This document shows, one piece after another, positions 48,392 through 59,939 of a stretch of 64,000 bases of DNA. Position numbers and translations under genes: made by a program. A model generated the notes under the pieces. It saw only the letters and a list, made by a program, of their open reading frames with translations. It made no database searches and had not been told where the DNA came from. Within the stretch, counting starts at the first letter, position 1, and every line of letters starts with the position of its first letter. Source of the stretch: Gracilariopsis chorda (Eukaryota > Rhodophyta > Florideophyceae > Gracilariales > Gracilariaceae); NCBI GenBank assembly GCA_003194525.1, contig NBIV01000001.1, forward strand, positions 1,178,001 through 1,242,000. Reading direction: 5' to 3'.

Positions 48392-50514
48392 CTTTGTCTT
48401 AGAGGAAATGCATTCCTACTCTGTTCTCTTAGCAGAGGCCGGGGTGGGCATGTGACAATCCTATGAAGAGAGCATTTAGAGAGAAGATAGGAGCGCCAAG
48501 AATCCCTTCACCTTGCTCGTGAAGCACATCGTTGGGCATCGATGGGTTCTCTACACGACAGCAAGGCTAGGTTTCGCGATACACGAAAACGGTGGTGAGC
48601 CTCTTGAGATGATAGTGACTTGGGAATCAATACACGTATGCATGTATGAGTAAACGCTTTGAAGGGTAAGTTCAGCTAATGGGAACGATGGTTCTTACGC
48701 CACAACTGATATGATTGTGCGGTTGTGTCTTTGAATGAAGAAGACTGGCATGTTTTCTGGACGACGGCTTGTTGCACATACCAACAATGAAACAAATACT
48801 TTGAAGTGGCTGCATATTTTGTCTCCGAGCGAGCACACGTAAGACTGCCCACAAATATTGACAATCGCTGTCAAGTCAAACAAGTGCAAGAAGAGAGGTT
48901 TGCCCTTCGAAAGTGTATAGGACAGTGGAGTTCCCATCTGCATTGCTGATTACGTGCTGTTCTCTTGTATCCATCGACGGTAAAAGGCTACAGTGTTGTG
49001 CAATGCATGAAGGCTCAGCTATAGAAAGTTGTCAACCGTAGAGCTAAAAGGGTAAGAGTATTATCATACCGTCCACAAGGATATTCAGCAATCTTGCGCT
49101 TCGTTATGGAAAAACGGGGCATTGGTTACATGATGTTGGCAAGAAACTGGAGATGAGCCCGTCGACTCGTCTTTACCCTCTCCTCTAATTGGTGCAAAGC
49201 GGTTCTTCACAAGAGGGAAGGGTTTGGTGACGTTGGTGTGAAGTGCAGTCACCCCCTGCATACAGTGAGCTTACAAGTGCTTCTGAAGCACTGCTTCACC
49301 CTTCGGCCATCAGTGCATTTCGTAGCATGATTGGTGCGGTGTTTGTGTTGACGGATATGACTGAAGTAACTTACCAAAAGGTAGTGCGCTGACAAATCAA
49401 AGGTTATCCTTAAGAAAAAGGAATGAAATCCGGAGGGGTGGGCTGCTGGTTAACTTCGGCTGGCGGTACTGTGAAGTTTAGATGAGAGAGGTGGGCAAGC
49501 TCTGTCGCGAATCGGATTCAGACACACCACGTGAAGGCGGGCTGCGTGTGTCCAAGCTCTGTCGCAAAACGGAAGCTTGAGATGTCGCCTTCTCTACTGA
49601 AAGGTGAAACAAAAGCACTTCGTCAAGCTGCGACAGTGACACAGCATGTGCGTCGAGATAGAGAATTCAACTCCCGTGACAAGGTTTTATTTGGAGACTC
49701 CATTCGAATGCAGAATAAACTTGTAATGCTTCGTGATGGTGCTGCCCCTGCTACCGTAAGGTACCAAGGAACCGTTGCCCGCTGGACTGCTAACTTTATA
49801 ACCATTTTTGAGACAACCAATCTCCACAACTGTACATTGCCACCTTGTACCCTTGTAACAACTATCGTTGTCAACAAGGATCGGGTGACTTTGGTCTAAC
49901 AAGCCCGCACCACTTTATGTGTGCAACTCCATAGGGGTTCTACTGTACCATTGGTACCTCTTGCTGGGGTTTGTATCGAGTTATGAAAGTGAAAATTTTC
50001 GTATGAGCCCAATGAGTCATCTCCAACCGTCCGACAGATTGTATCATATTGCGTGTGGAGGCAGTCTCCAAGTTCCTTGCTGTTCCGAAGTCAACGACAA
50101 AGCCATACGGGCTTCATAATACATAATTACATGAAGCATCACGTAAAGTTATGCATTCTGCCACCTGTGTGAAACCTTTCGAACCGCGTAAGCCTGACTT
50201 GTCCAGGACAGCAACCAGGCGTAGCCACGCCGCTCTGTTGTACGTTTCCTTTCGAGCGGAACGCGTGTCACGATGCAACGTGAATCATGTGTCATCTTTT
50301 TCTTCCTAACTCACCGCCCACAACTTCCTATCAGACTTGTCGAGTGGCTTCTGCTTCCTATCGAGCGTCTTACAAGTCTTACAAAGTCTCTCAGACTGGA
50401 ACCAGCAATTGCAACTTGAATTATTCTAACCTTCGAACGTGAACCATTCGGTGCCATACTTCGTCAAAAGCGTATTCCTATCATCCGGTACTGCTCATTC
50501 AATTGTGGTGAACC
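48392..50514. other. Intergenic, with one weak ORF
   Basis: About 2.1 kb. A 122-codon plus-strand frame (49531-49899) lacks recognisable domains and overlaps frames on the other strand. A short direct repeat (CAAGCTCTGTCGC) occurs near 49498 and 49554. Nothing else seen. Confidence 0.4.
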
Positions 50515-50931
50515 ATGAGACAATTTGTGTTCGCTTTTTGGTTCATTCTCTGCGCTTCAAATGCTGCCGCGCTACTCATCACGTGCTTCGGCTCGAACGC
50601 TTACCAAACGTGCTTCACTGAACACGGAACAAGAGTGCGATGTCGCGGGTTTAAAGTGCGACAAGGATACATAGCTGTCAGTATCGGATCCGGAACGAAA
50701 CAAGGTAAAATAGACGTGAAGGAGGTGCTATTTGTACGTGAGAAGAAGCCACAAGGAGAAGAATGCGGCAGAGTGGGAGAATTCGAGACTGTTCGCCGTA
50801 CCGACTATGTGCTGAACCAAGTTCAGCCGCCCATATGCTTTGTTGATAAGATCATACGGCAAGAGAATCCAAACTTTTCCTCGTTTGGATCTGCCTTTGG
50901 ACGCGGCCGCTGTTCCTCATGGATTTCGTAA
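50515..50931 (+). CDS. Small secreted cysteine-containing protein
   Basis: The 138-residue protein has a clear signal peptide (MRQFVFAFWFILCASNAAA). The mature part has six cysteines, at ITC, QTC, RVRC, EEC, PPIC and GRC, suitable for disulfides. The middle is basic and the C-terminus Gly/Ser/Phe-rich. I do not recognise a family. The good signal peptide in frame with a cysteine pattern is the main reason to call it a gene; it stands alone, 2.1 kb from the metalloprotease. Confidence 0.55.
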   Translation: MRQFVFAFWFILCASNAAALLITCFGSNAYQTCFTEHGTRVRCRGFKVRQGYIAVSIGSGTKQGKIDVKEVLFVREKKPQGEECGRVGEFETVRRTDYVLNQVQPPICFVDKIIRQENPNFSSFGSAFGRGRCSSWIS

Positions 50932-52801
50932 CAGCCTTTGGTGACAGGAAGACCTTTTCGTACTGCGGAGGGCAGGGGGGAGGGGACTGGGCTTCAATGA
51001 CCAGAAAGATTGTTAATTGTATCGAGCGCACTTGCCCCTGTCAGGTATTCTGAAAGACAATGTCTCAGCTCCCATCACCTGCAGGAATGTGTGGCTGTTG
51101 TTTGTTTATGGGCGCACGCTACTAATGCGCAGGGGAATTAGAGAATTGTAGTAGACTCGTAAACCTTTCTTGTATACATTGTGGCATTTTCGTGTGTCTA
51201 AGAATTTGTTAGTAGGGTACTCGAAACAGATTACAAAGGAAATCCTATCTCTACGATGGTCTCTCTCTGTTAGGAACAGTATCGATATCATATGATGGTA
51301 CGCTAAAGAAAGTATCGAATCCCAGAGAAGCAACGTAGACGCTTTTAGGCGTCCCCAAAGAAGACGTTTGTAGTGCGTCGCTTCACACAGACCGCCTTCT
51401 CGTTGTGCAATTGACTCCTCGACGCGATTGACTGCAAGAGAGGAATGAGCTTGAGCGCGCCTCTCAACGGGAGAGCGGTACATGAGTACAAACCTGTGTC
51501 TTGTTTCTTGAGTACTCAAAGGTTGCTCATTCCGTAAAACAATGGATACGTTCTATCATAATCAGTCCTACATCGGAGTGTTTCAGAATCCATTTGGATA
51601 AGTCAGAAGTCACATCATTTTCCATGGTGGCATACAATGAATCATTGGTTCACTATTCGTTCCAACATACTTACGCTCTTGAAGAAAACCAAGCAACAAG
51701 TTTCACGAACAGCGTTAAGAAACCCCTCCGTGATGACTAGCAAAAGCTGCGCTCATGATATACACAAGCAATGCAACGCAAAGCAAGAAGTCGTAAGGAT
51801 TAATAGGTAACCGTCTACTCACTCTCATGTTTCTTGTTTTCTGGTCTCTGACTACAACGGTACATGCCATGCAAAGCCTTGTGGCGGGGCTGTGACTACC
51901 CTACAAAGACCCAGACAGTATGACAAACCATCTCATGCTCCTACCAAACTAGTATGTTTGAAGATATGCAACCCGGAGAATCGGTTGTCCGTTCCAGGCT
52001 CACACATGAACAGCCTGTTTTGAATATGAACGTCTGAATCATCTACCTTTTGGTGCCTATGCAATGCGCGCAAACGTCTTTGTCGAGATTCGGATAGTGT
52101 TCAGAGCAAGAGCAAAAGACGAGCATACCAATACAATACAGTCCATAGCCACGAATACCGATATCACTACGGGGAAGCTTGCGTCGGTCAGAAGATCGAC
52201 CAAACTCTTGGTAAAGATCAGGACATCGAATGAGAAGTTCGGGAAGATCTGGATTTGGAGCTGCAGTCATAAAAAACTCCTACGCACAACACCGGCAAAT
52301 GTCTGTGTTCCCCCATACAAGATTGCCCCTGAAGTAGCCAGAGCTAGAGCAATCTTCGAAGTGGGCGACGATCATGGATTACAGAGGTCCGGAGAGTTGG
52401 TTCTTCTTCTTCTTTTTTATGGGCACACATTACCTGATTACGGCATTGTGGTAGAATCTAACTCTACAGGGGAGCTTTTCTTCGTCTAGCGTGCTAAACT
52501 CTATGTACATAAAGCTCCTCGGAAAGAAAGATTTTCTCTGTCCCGTAGTACCAATCTCTATTCATGTCCCCGGAATGTAGCCGATGACTGCTGCTTGCTC
52601 TCACCTTGCAGCAGCCGTGTTGCGCTCACTAGCTACTATCTCGGAACATGGAAAGATTAGTACCAAGCTTCTACGGGAAGACCCGAGATCGGAGAGTTGG
52701 TTCATGGGATTCGAATCAATGGAACCAGTGTGGCATGATGAGTGTGTTCCCGGTTTCAAGTCCGAGATTCAGGGCCGTAGAAGTACTGGTTTGCTTAATG
52801 C
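50932..52801. other. Intergenic, no supported gene
   Basis: About 1.9 kb. Two frames of 137-141 codons (51106-51519 minus, 52064-52489 plus) have no recognisable features and are within chance expectation. Confidence 0.4.
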
Positions 52802-53480
52802 TTAAGACGATAGATGAATCAAAGTAGTAATGAGCAAAAAAAAACGGGATGGATCGGGTATTCTGCTCGTTTTAGAATCATCGAATGATAGGCACGTACA
52901 TATGTGTGTGTGTTTATATGAGCTCGCGTCTCTAATTCCAAGACTACAGCAGGGGTTATATTGAGAAGAACCCCTCTCTCTCTCTAGATACACCAACAGC
53001 TTTTCTGGCCATGTCCTTACTATTGGTTCGGCGTCAGAGCCCTGCCTCTCTCGGAGAGGCGGGAGCTCTCGACGCCGGGATGCCGCTCTTCGGCGGCATC
53101 TAAGGACGAAATGGTCTACACTATTAAGAATGTTGAGCCCACATCCGAGCGGGCAGAAGCATTTCCTGTTGTTGAGAAAAGTGGAGACTGGATGTAGCGT
53201 CGGAACGTGACCTGTAAATATCTTCGACAGGGCTGTATGCGCCCTCCTTAGAGTCAATACCTTTGATAGTGTCTCTGGGACTTCGCTTACTGGCTCTGTG
53301 CTAGTAAGACGGACGCGGGTTCTCTGTTTCACTTCCAGGAAGTCGATCTCTTTCTGGAGCTGCTACGCTAAGGGGAGACCAAGGCTCTTCCTTGCAAGTT
53401 CGTCGGCAGCTTCGTTTTGTGGCAACCCGCAGTGTCCCGGTATCCAAACAATTTGACATTGGCAATAGTTAGTTATCAAC
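52802..53480 (-). mobile_element. LINE 3' fragment: RNase H and C-terminal zinc-knuckle region
   Basis: The minus strand near 53460-53380 encodes IVWIPGHCGLPQNEAADELA, a diagnostic RNase H segment of non-LTR retrotransposons. A 176-codon frame (53332-52802) then contains TGHVPTLHPVSTF and a C..C....H....C knuckle (CPLGCG, VDHFVLRC) typical of LINE C-termini. It is closely similar to the minus-strand sequence at about 45582-46020, so both belong to one family. A stop separates the RNase H and C-terminal parts, so this copy is 5'-truncated and inactive. Confidence 0.75.
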
Positions 53481-55005
53481 AAGTACATATGGTGGTGGTA
53501 CGGGGTAGTTATAATGCTCTTAAGAGCTCTTTACTTTTAGGACTGTTGTGGAACGAAACATGGATGCGAAGGAACAGAAATGAATGTGTGTCGCGTTATT
53601 CCGCATCCGACGAGCTGTTCTAGAGAAGGGCTGAACTGCTGACTCTTACAACGTCAGGCTGGAGACTTCATGTGGTAAGGGTTAACTTAGATAGGAACCC
53701 AAACTGTTTGTGTTACTACATCTGCAATGCAAAAGTGGAACGGATTAGTAAAATTCCAGCTGTGATGGAACGACGGAACGACAAGTGGTTAAGATAAGGA
53801 GCTTTCTTAAGGACGGAATTTGTTCTCCAAAGAAAGATGTGACAAATCATTGAATTAAGATGTCTTGAGTCCACAACTTGCAATGTGTGTGTGTGTGTTT
53901 ATGGTCATGTGCCTCTGATTCCGGGGCAACGGTATTCACTTCCAAGATGTAGATGGCTAATCATCTATTCGACGGCTAAATTCCTCTAATGGACCCAATT
54001 GCATCTCCTTTTGGCTTCCTTGTCCGGCGTAGCTTTGATAGTGTTTGTTTGCAACTTACATTGTAAGACAGTGTGATAAATAAGGGATGCTTTGAAAAAA
54101 CGGCAGAATTTAGCTCTAACCTAACAGCTGTGTATTGTTGTGAAGTTATGCTTGCTGCGTTGGAGCGAGCCTCAAGAGCATGAAACTACTCGATAAGAGC
54201 TAACAAATGTGATGAAATGTCTGAAGGACTGTTGTTGGTATTGGTTGAATTGATGAAATAGCGTAGTAAGTGGATAGAACACACGCGAGATAAGCTTGTT
54301 TGCTGTGGGCTGCAATGCGATGACATCTCTGTTTGTCTATATTGGAGTCAAGGTTGGGAGCTCTTCAGGTTGTACAGAAACAGTCTTGTTGGCTGGCTTT
54401 GCAGACACAGTTTTGAGACATGCATGGAACACTGCGTATAGGTGATGAGCAGCAAAGGGAGCTTTTCGTTGTTCCCTGCTGGATGGTTTTTAAAAGATGA
54501 TGGTGGAACGGTTTGCTGAAGGTGCTGAAGATAGAATCGTCGTGAGGGTACAAAATGCCTCAAACAGGTGCGCAAGTGTTGAAGCGGGACATGTTACGCG
54601 TTACCAAACTTCAACGGCAAACCTCGTGACGAGTGTGAGTCACCAGTTTCATCATTCGACAAAAGGTACGAAACAGGAACAATGGCTCCATGACGTGGCG
54701 ACGTTTCCACGTGCCCAGCTGTGCACGTGGCGAGGGCGGCCAAGTACTCGTGCAGTGCACGAATTAAGAGATCGTGTGTGGCGGCGCTGAGCTCGTGCGT
54801 GCGCTGCAGCGCGATCCGTTTCACACGCGTCCGCGCTTGTCGAGCACAGAGCAGTGCTCCGCCGCTATGACACACCCACCATCTTCATTTTCGCTCACCG
54901 CTCGCGCCGCCCTCAATCGCCGCCATCCCCCGTCGCAAAATTCAGTTTCGTTACCCACAGCTTCGCGTAATTACTTCCACCGCCCGATCCTCCCTTCTCC
55001 GCCTC
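53481..55005. other. Intergenic, no supported gene
   Basis: Apart from the LINE tail at 53.9 kb I see no feature. The last 200 bases are C/T-rich and should contain the KAS promoter and leader. Confidence 0.4.
53880..53940 (-). repeat. Short third copy of the LINE 3' tail
   Basis: A TG-repeat stretch followed by TTTATGGTCATGTGCCTCTG matches the tail of the copy at 52.9 kb (TTTATATGAGCTCGCGTCTC) in order and spacing, with many changes. Likely a 5'-truncated insertion. Confidence 0.45.
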
Positions 55006-56559
55006 ATGCAGCGTGTTAACCCCTCCTTCATCTCAGCCCCTCTTCCCCTCACCTCCTCCGCAAGCTCCAGATGGCTCAAGTCCTCCTCTGCAGCCCCGGC
55101 GCAGCTGCCCCGGCGTTCTGCCAAACCCATCTCTAAATTCTCTTCGCCAAAGATGATCTCGCTCACCCGTGAAACCCCAAACGGGGAGGTCAAACGCGTT
55201 GTAGTCACTGGAACCGGCGTCGTTTCATGCTTTGGCTGTGACTCAGACGTCTTCTACAACTCCCTACTGGAGGGCAAGAGCGGCGTCAAAAGAGTCTCCA
55301 CTTTTGACACCGAAGGATGGAGCACCAATTTTGCCGCCCAAATTGATAAGGATCAGGTCCAGACTGAAGGCTACGTCACCCCAAGGCTCCTGCGCAGACT
55401 CGATCCTTTTCTCGTCTATGCTCTCGTCGCCTCCAAGAAGGCCCTTGAAGACGCGGGCATCAAGCTCGGGTCGGAACAACATGACGCCATCGACAAGGTC
55501 AGAGCGGGCGTCCTCTGCGGCTCGGGAATGGGCGGCTTGAACATCTATTCAGAGGGCGTCGAGAAACTACTCACGCGCGGACATAGACGCATGTCACCCT
55601 TCTTCATCCCGTATGCCATCACCAACATGGTAAGTACACTTCAAATCCGCCACTTGCTTCATCCGTAACAACGACCACAGCGCAATATCTAACTACCAAT
55701 GTCCTGTCCATTTTCGTCTGTGTGCACACCTCCACTTCAGGCCTCTGCTCTCGTCGGCATGGATACCGGCTTCATGGGACCAAACTACTCTGTGTCCACT
55801 GCATGCGCCACCGGCAACTTCATGATCAACAATGCCGCCATTCACATCAGAAGAGGTGACTGCGATATTTGTCTCGCGGGCGGATCAGAAGCCGCAATTG
55901 TTCCGGTTGGCTTGGGCGGTTTCATCGCATGTCGCGCTCTTTCCTCCCGTAATGATGATCCTCAAGGAGCATCCAGACCATGGGACACCACTCGCGACGG
56001 GTTTGTAATGGGGGAGGGTGCTGGTATGTTGGTGTTGGAGAGTCTTGAGCATGCACTCAACCGAGGTGCTCCTATCATTGCAGAGTATTTTGGTGGAGCG
56101 CAGAGCTGCGACGCCCATCACATAACAGAACCGAGGCAAGACGGCAGTGGAGTCAGGCACTGCATCACATCAGCGCTGACCGATTCGGGAGTTCGGAAAG
56201 AAGAGGTTGATTATATCAACGCACATGCTACATCCACACCAGCTGGCGATATGGCCGAATTCCGCGCAGTCCGAAGCGTGTTTGATGGCGATGTAAGCAA
56301 TCTCAAGATGAACGCCACAAAGTCCATGATTGGTCATGCCTTGGGGGCCGCTGGGGGACTGGAGGCGGTTGCAACCGTCAAAGCTATTCAAACAGGAAAG
56401 ATTCACCCAACTATCAATATCACAAGTCAAGAGGCTGAGGTTGACATTGACATTGTTCCCAACGTGATGCAGGAGGCTGAAGTCAATGTCGGAATTTCTA
56501 ACTCTTTCGGTTTTGGGGGGCACAATAGTACGGTGGTATTCGGCAAATACACTGAATGA
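55006..56559 (+). CDS. FABF: Plastid 3-oxoacyl-[ACP] synthase II (KAS II / FabF type), two exons
   Basis: Condensing enzyme of plastid type II fatty acid synthesis. Coding exons are 55006-55629 and 55741-56559, joined across a phase-0 intron to give 480 residues. Residues 1-60 are a Ser/Pro/Arg-rich plastid transit peptide; the enzyme starts at VKRVVVTGTGVVSCFG. The catalytic triad is present: Cys230 in STACATGN, His in NAHATSTPAGD and His in KSMIGHALGAAGG, plus the C-terminal GFGGHNS loop. The joined sequence IPYAITNM-ASALVGMD is exactly what the family has there, which fixes the splice sites. Converges on the thioredoxin-UBX gene with 268 bp between stops. Confidence 0.97.
55630..55740 (+). 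other. Spliceosomal intron in the KAS gene
   Basis: A 111-base GT-AG intron with GTAAGT at the 5' end, a CTAAC branch-like motif near 55689 and a pyrimidine-rich stretch before CACTTCAG. It is in phase 0 between Met and Ala of the conserved NMAS block. Without removal the frame ends at a stop 39 bases downstream of the donor. Confidence 0.95.
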
Positions 56560-56827
56560 TTTGTTAACAATCCACACAATATATCTACCACCAGAGCGCG
56601 TAGCGAGTGGTGACAAGCTAATTGGTCAAGCAACTAAAACGATGCCTGATGAAGTTTCTGAAGCAATGAGCTTTGATTCGCTATGATGGGTGAAATCAGA
56701 CGCGTAACCCCTAGAATTGTGCTTTCGTTGCTTTACACTTCTTCATAACCTCTACAACGTCCTTACCGACATCTGGAGGCCTGATGAGAACGTGGCGAAT
56801 GCCCAGTCATAGTGCATCTTGGTTACT

Positions 56828-58360
56828 CTATGAAAACGATACAGTTAAGGCTGCACGCGGCAGCAAGTTCAGTTCAGAGAGAGACATGCCATATTCCGAT
56901 TGCAAGTAAACTTTCCGCGGATACTGCTGTGAGAATGTCAACACGCGCGACGAAAGCTCCGGGCGACTACTGAGCAAAAACGTGACAACGTCATTCATAG
57001 TCTGTTCTCCGTCGAATTCCCCTTCAATTCGCGAGCCATCCGGCATCCTAAACTGAATCTTGCCTGCTGCAGCGGACGGTTCTGTATGCGTTGGAGCCGG
57101 TGGTCTAGGGACAGGCGGCGAAGAAGCGGAAGGTTGGTCACTTGGTGGCATGTGGAACAATTCTCGTCGTCTCTTCTTATCCGCCTCCAACATGGCACGT
57201 ACCCTCTGCCTTTCCAACAGCGCCTCTCTCTTCTCTCTTCGTTTCTCCTCTACTGCACGCTTGCGACTCTCTTCTTCAAGCTTCTGTTTGGCTATAGTGG
57301 TTTCCTTTCCAGTCTTGAGGCGTTGTTTCTCTCTTTCGATAGCTTCCTTCTTCTCCTGAGCCTCTCTCTTAGCCCTGGCGCGAGCATTGAGCTCTTCAGC
57401 GCGCTTCTTTGCTTCTTCGGGTGTCAACTTGGGCTTTGGAGCACCCTCCTTGGTGACGACCTGTAACGGTTCGTCGATATCTGGATCATCAGCATGCTCA
57501 AAACACCAGTCCAAAGCCTGAGCCACACTCTTGTTACCAGTTAGAATTAATGCCTTTTCCGCACGCACCCTGGGGAAACCCATTTCATCAACCATTTGAG
57601 AGAGCAATAGTACGTTGACATTGAGACGTGGGTCATTCTGCGGATCAGAGGAGGATGCAGCGGGCGGTGAAGCTGCTGGTGGCGCATCTGGCGCAGATGG
57701 CGCAGCGTCAGTACTTGGGCGGTTTTCAGTAGAGGGGGCAGCTGCGGCTGCCTTGACTGCTTCAGCTGCGGCTGCCTTGGCTGCTTCAGCTGCGGCTGCC
57801 TTGGCTGCTTCAGCTGCGGCTGCCGTAGCTGCTTCAGCTTCAGCTTCCTGGGCTTCTTGAGCCTTCTTCGCTTCCAAGCGTCTGGCAGCAGCGGCAGCCG
57901 CGGCCATTCTGCGCCGCTGAATGTCGTCGGACGGAGCGGCGGCAGACGGGGCGGCATCGGAGTGTGGCGGATTGGACGGGGTTGGATCGGAACCGAGTCG
58001 AAGGCCAGAATCGGCGAAGGAGATTTCCGTGGAAGAAGGGGCGTGTTTTTCAATCTCGGCGCGCAGGCGATCGGGATTGGCGCCGGAAAAGTCAGCGACG
58101 CGGACTCCGCGGCGGTAGAAATGGAATGTTGGCATGGCGGAGACGGAACAATATCTGGCGACGTCGCTGGCAGCGTCAACGTCTACCTTGAGAAAGATTG
58201 CGCGGGCGGCATATTGGTTGGAAAGTGACTCGTATAGGGGCGCTATCATCTTGCAGGGACCGCACCAGTCGGCGTAGAAGTCGACGACGACTAGCTTGTT
58301 GGCGGTGGTGTTGATGGCAGAGTGGAACTCTGTGAGATTGTTGATGTAGGTGATTGTCAT
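56828..58360 (-). CDS. Thioredoxin-UBA-UBX fusion protein (probable p97/CDC48 cofactor)
   Basis: The 510-residue protein has an N-terminal thioredoxin domain (1-110), with active site WCGPC (32-36) and the cis-Pro block [10 protein letters not shown] low-complexity Ala/Lys/Glu stretch follows, containing near-identical AEAAKAAA units encoded by a 24-bp tandem repeat (57740-57850). A UBA domain comes next ([20 protein letters not shown]), then a long charged coiled coil (about 325-420) and a C-terminal UBX domain ([24 protein letters not shown]). UBA plus coiled coil plus UBX is the layout of UBXN1/SAKS1, an adaptor that brings ubiquitinated clients to the CDC48 ATPase; the thioredoxin head is an addition. 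ATG at 58360 chosen; open frame continues 143 codons upstream. Confidence 0.93.
   Translation of the reverse strand: MTITYINNLTEFHSAINTTANKLVVVDFYADWCGPCKMIAPLYESLSNQYAARAIFLKVDVDAASDVARYCSVSAMPTFHFYRRGVRVADFSGANPDRLRAEIEKHAPSSTEISFADSGLRLGSDPTPSNPPHSDAAPSAAAPSDDIQRRRMAAAAAAARRLEAKKAQEAQEAEAEAATAAAAEAAKAAAAEAAKAAAAEAVKAAAAAPSTENRPSTDAAPSAPDAPPAASPPAASSSDPQNDPRLNVNVLLLSQMVDEMGFPRVRAEKALILTGNKSVAQALDWCFEHADDPDIDEPLQVVTKEGAPKPKLTPEEAKKRAEELNARARAKREAQEKKEAIEREKQRLKTGKETTIAKQKLEEESRKRAVEEKRREKREALLERQRVRAMLEADKKRRRELFHMPPSDQPSASSPPVPRPPAPTHTEPSAAAGKIQFRMPDGSRIEGEFDGEQTMNDVVTFLLSSRPELSSRVLTFSQQYPRKVYLQSEYGMSLSELNLLPRAALTVSFS
57740..57850. repeat. 24-bp coding tandem repeat
   Basis: About four copies of a 24-base unit reading CTGCGGCTGCCTTGGCTGCT plus four bases on the plus strand, encoding Ala/Lys/Glu on the minus strand within the thioredoxin-UBX protein. 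Confidence 0.85.
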
Positions 58361-59351
58361 TGTTAATTGGGGCTGCGCCGATACGGGAAATGTGCAGCGG
58401 GATGATGCGCTTCGTTGGGAATTGTTCACGAAGCTGGGTGAACGTGGGTGAAGCTGGAAAGCAACAGTGGCAGACCAGAAACGGAGCACGAAACAAAATG
58501 AAATCAGGAAACGAAAAGTTACACGAATACGACCGCATCTCGTCGCTGCGCTGTGATTGGCTGCGCATTCAGTGCCAGCAATGCATCCTTCGAAGATATA
58601 ACTTGCGGCTGTAAAGCAAGTAGAGAAGGGCGCCGTGAAGTCATCGTTTGTTCCTTCTTCTTCTTCTTCTTGCCGGTTATGCTTTTTGTCCGCTGTTTGA
58701 GACGAGAGCCGTTCACTGACACCTCTATGGTGTAGCAACCTAGGAGGTAGCGGTCTATCCATTGGCACTGTAGCTATACTCTTCCACACCTGTAGATATG
58801 AAAGGTTACATTAGCTTATCCAACGACCTCAAGCAAACTCATGAAGGCAACGAAGTTTGTACCGGAAAGCGATGTGCTTAAAAAGAAAGGTAAGCATCAG
58901 AACGGGGCCACTGCACTCCGCGAGAAATTCAGTAGTACACCGCTATGGCCGTGTAGATTACCAAAGGTATTAGACTATCTCGCGATGTGCAGTGGTGAAG
59001 CGATAACGTTACTTGTTGTGTGAATAGCAAGTCATGTGTCTTCTTCAGCTACTCTTACAAATACGAGCACAACGAAGCTCTCGACATTGGTGTTCTAGTG
59101 TTTCGCAACTAGCCATTCCCTATCAGACAACAACCGTGGTTGCCCAGGACAAACAAATCGGGCAGCGTCGCCAGCGTCGATTTCGTTTTGTAAGTTGTGT
59201 TTATATTCAGATTTATATAACGCCCTATCAGTGGTGTGAGATGGCGTCCTCACACCAACCGGCAGCCCCCCCCACCCCCATCCCCCCTTTTCCGACATAC
59301 ACAGCCCACGCCCCACGCGGCGTTGGGTACATGCTTTCCTGAGCTGGTAAA
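58361..59351. other. Intergenic, no supported gene
   Basis: About 1 kb upstream of the thioredoxin-UBX gene and downstream of eIF4E. It includes a CTT-repeat near 58655-58675. The first 430 bases are an in-frame open extension of the thioredoxin-UBX gene. Confidence 0.5.
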
Positions 59352-59939
59352 CTACACATTCGCAGGTTGATCCGTATTATGTGGTTTGAAAGACCAATCA
59401 CGCAGCACAATCTTGGCCTCCAGATTGAGCACACGTCTTGCAATGGCCTCCACACGACCAAGTAGCTGCTTATTGTTCGCATCCTTCAACCAAATACTGA
59501 GGTTATTCTCATAAGTGCGAACCGAGCAAGCAATACCGCAAATATCATCGGTTTCAAACTGCTCTCCAATCAAGGCCAAACACAGGTCTTCAAACGCTCT
59601 AGGACTTGCCGCTTTTTGCAACCGAATAGTCAACCTTCCTCCCCGTTTGTTGGCGTCATCCTCCCACATTGGTTGGACGCCCTTTTGAAACAAAAAGTAG
59701 TCAGTGTTGGGTGACAGTTTGTTAACACGATTGAGATGGGTGTACACAGCCCAAAATTCCTCCACGGTTCCTACGGTGGCTATGTTCTTGATTTGATTTT
59801 TATAGTCCTCGTTTTTCCGGTCCATGGAACGGTGAACGTAACTGAATTGGTACGTTCGATGGAGTAAATGGCCACCTTTCGGTTGGGTGCGAACGGGCGC
59901 CGCTGCTGCGGCAAGCCAGCTCTTACCGGTGGCGGCCAT
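59352..59939 (-). CDS. eIF4E-family cap-binding protein, class II (4EHP/nCBP-like)
   Basis: Binds the mRNA 5' cap. The 195-residue protein matches class II members more closely than eIF4E proper. HLLHRTYQFSYVHRS replaces the usual WALWFF block, with aromatic residues other than Trp at the first cap-stacking position. TVEEFWAVYTHL, then FLFQKGVQPMWEDDANKRGG, LALIGEQF and CGIACSVR follow in family order. The second cap-stacking Trp is in PMWEDDAN. Class II proteins often repress translation of selected mRNAs. ATG at 59939 gives the usual compact length; an in-frame ATG at 60551 would add 204 residues of Pro/Ser-rich sequence. Divergent from the DOHH gene (about 860 bp between starts). Confidence 0.9.
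   Translation of the reverse strand: MAATGKSWLAAAAAPVRTQPKGGHLLHRTYQFSYVHRSMDRKNEDYKNQIKNIATVGTVEEFWAVYTHLNRVNKLSPNTDYFLFQKGVQPMWEDDANKRGGRLTIRLQKAASPRAFEDLCLALIGEQFETDDICGIACSVRTYENNLSIWLKDANNKQLLGRVEAIARRVLNLEAKIVLRDWSFKPHNTDQPANV

Noticed and set aside
57547..58179. 210-codon minus-strand frame rich in Pro/Gln/Leu repeats
   Set aside because: It is the alternative reading of the Ala-rich tandem repeat of the thioredoxin-UBX gene.
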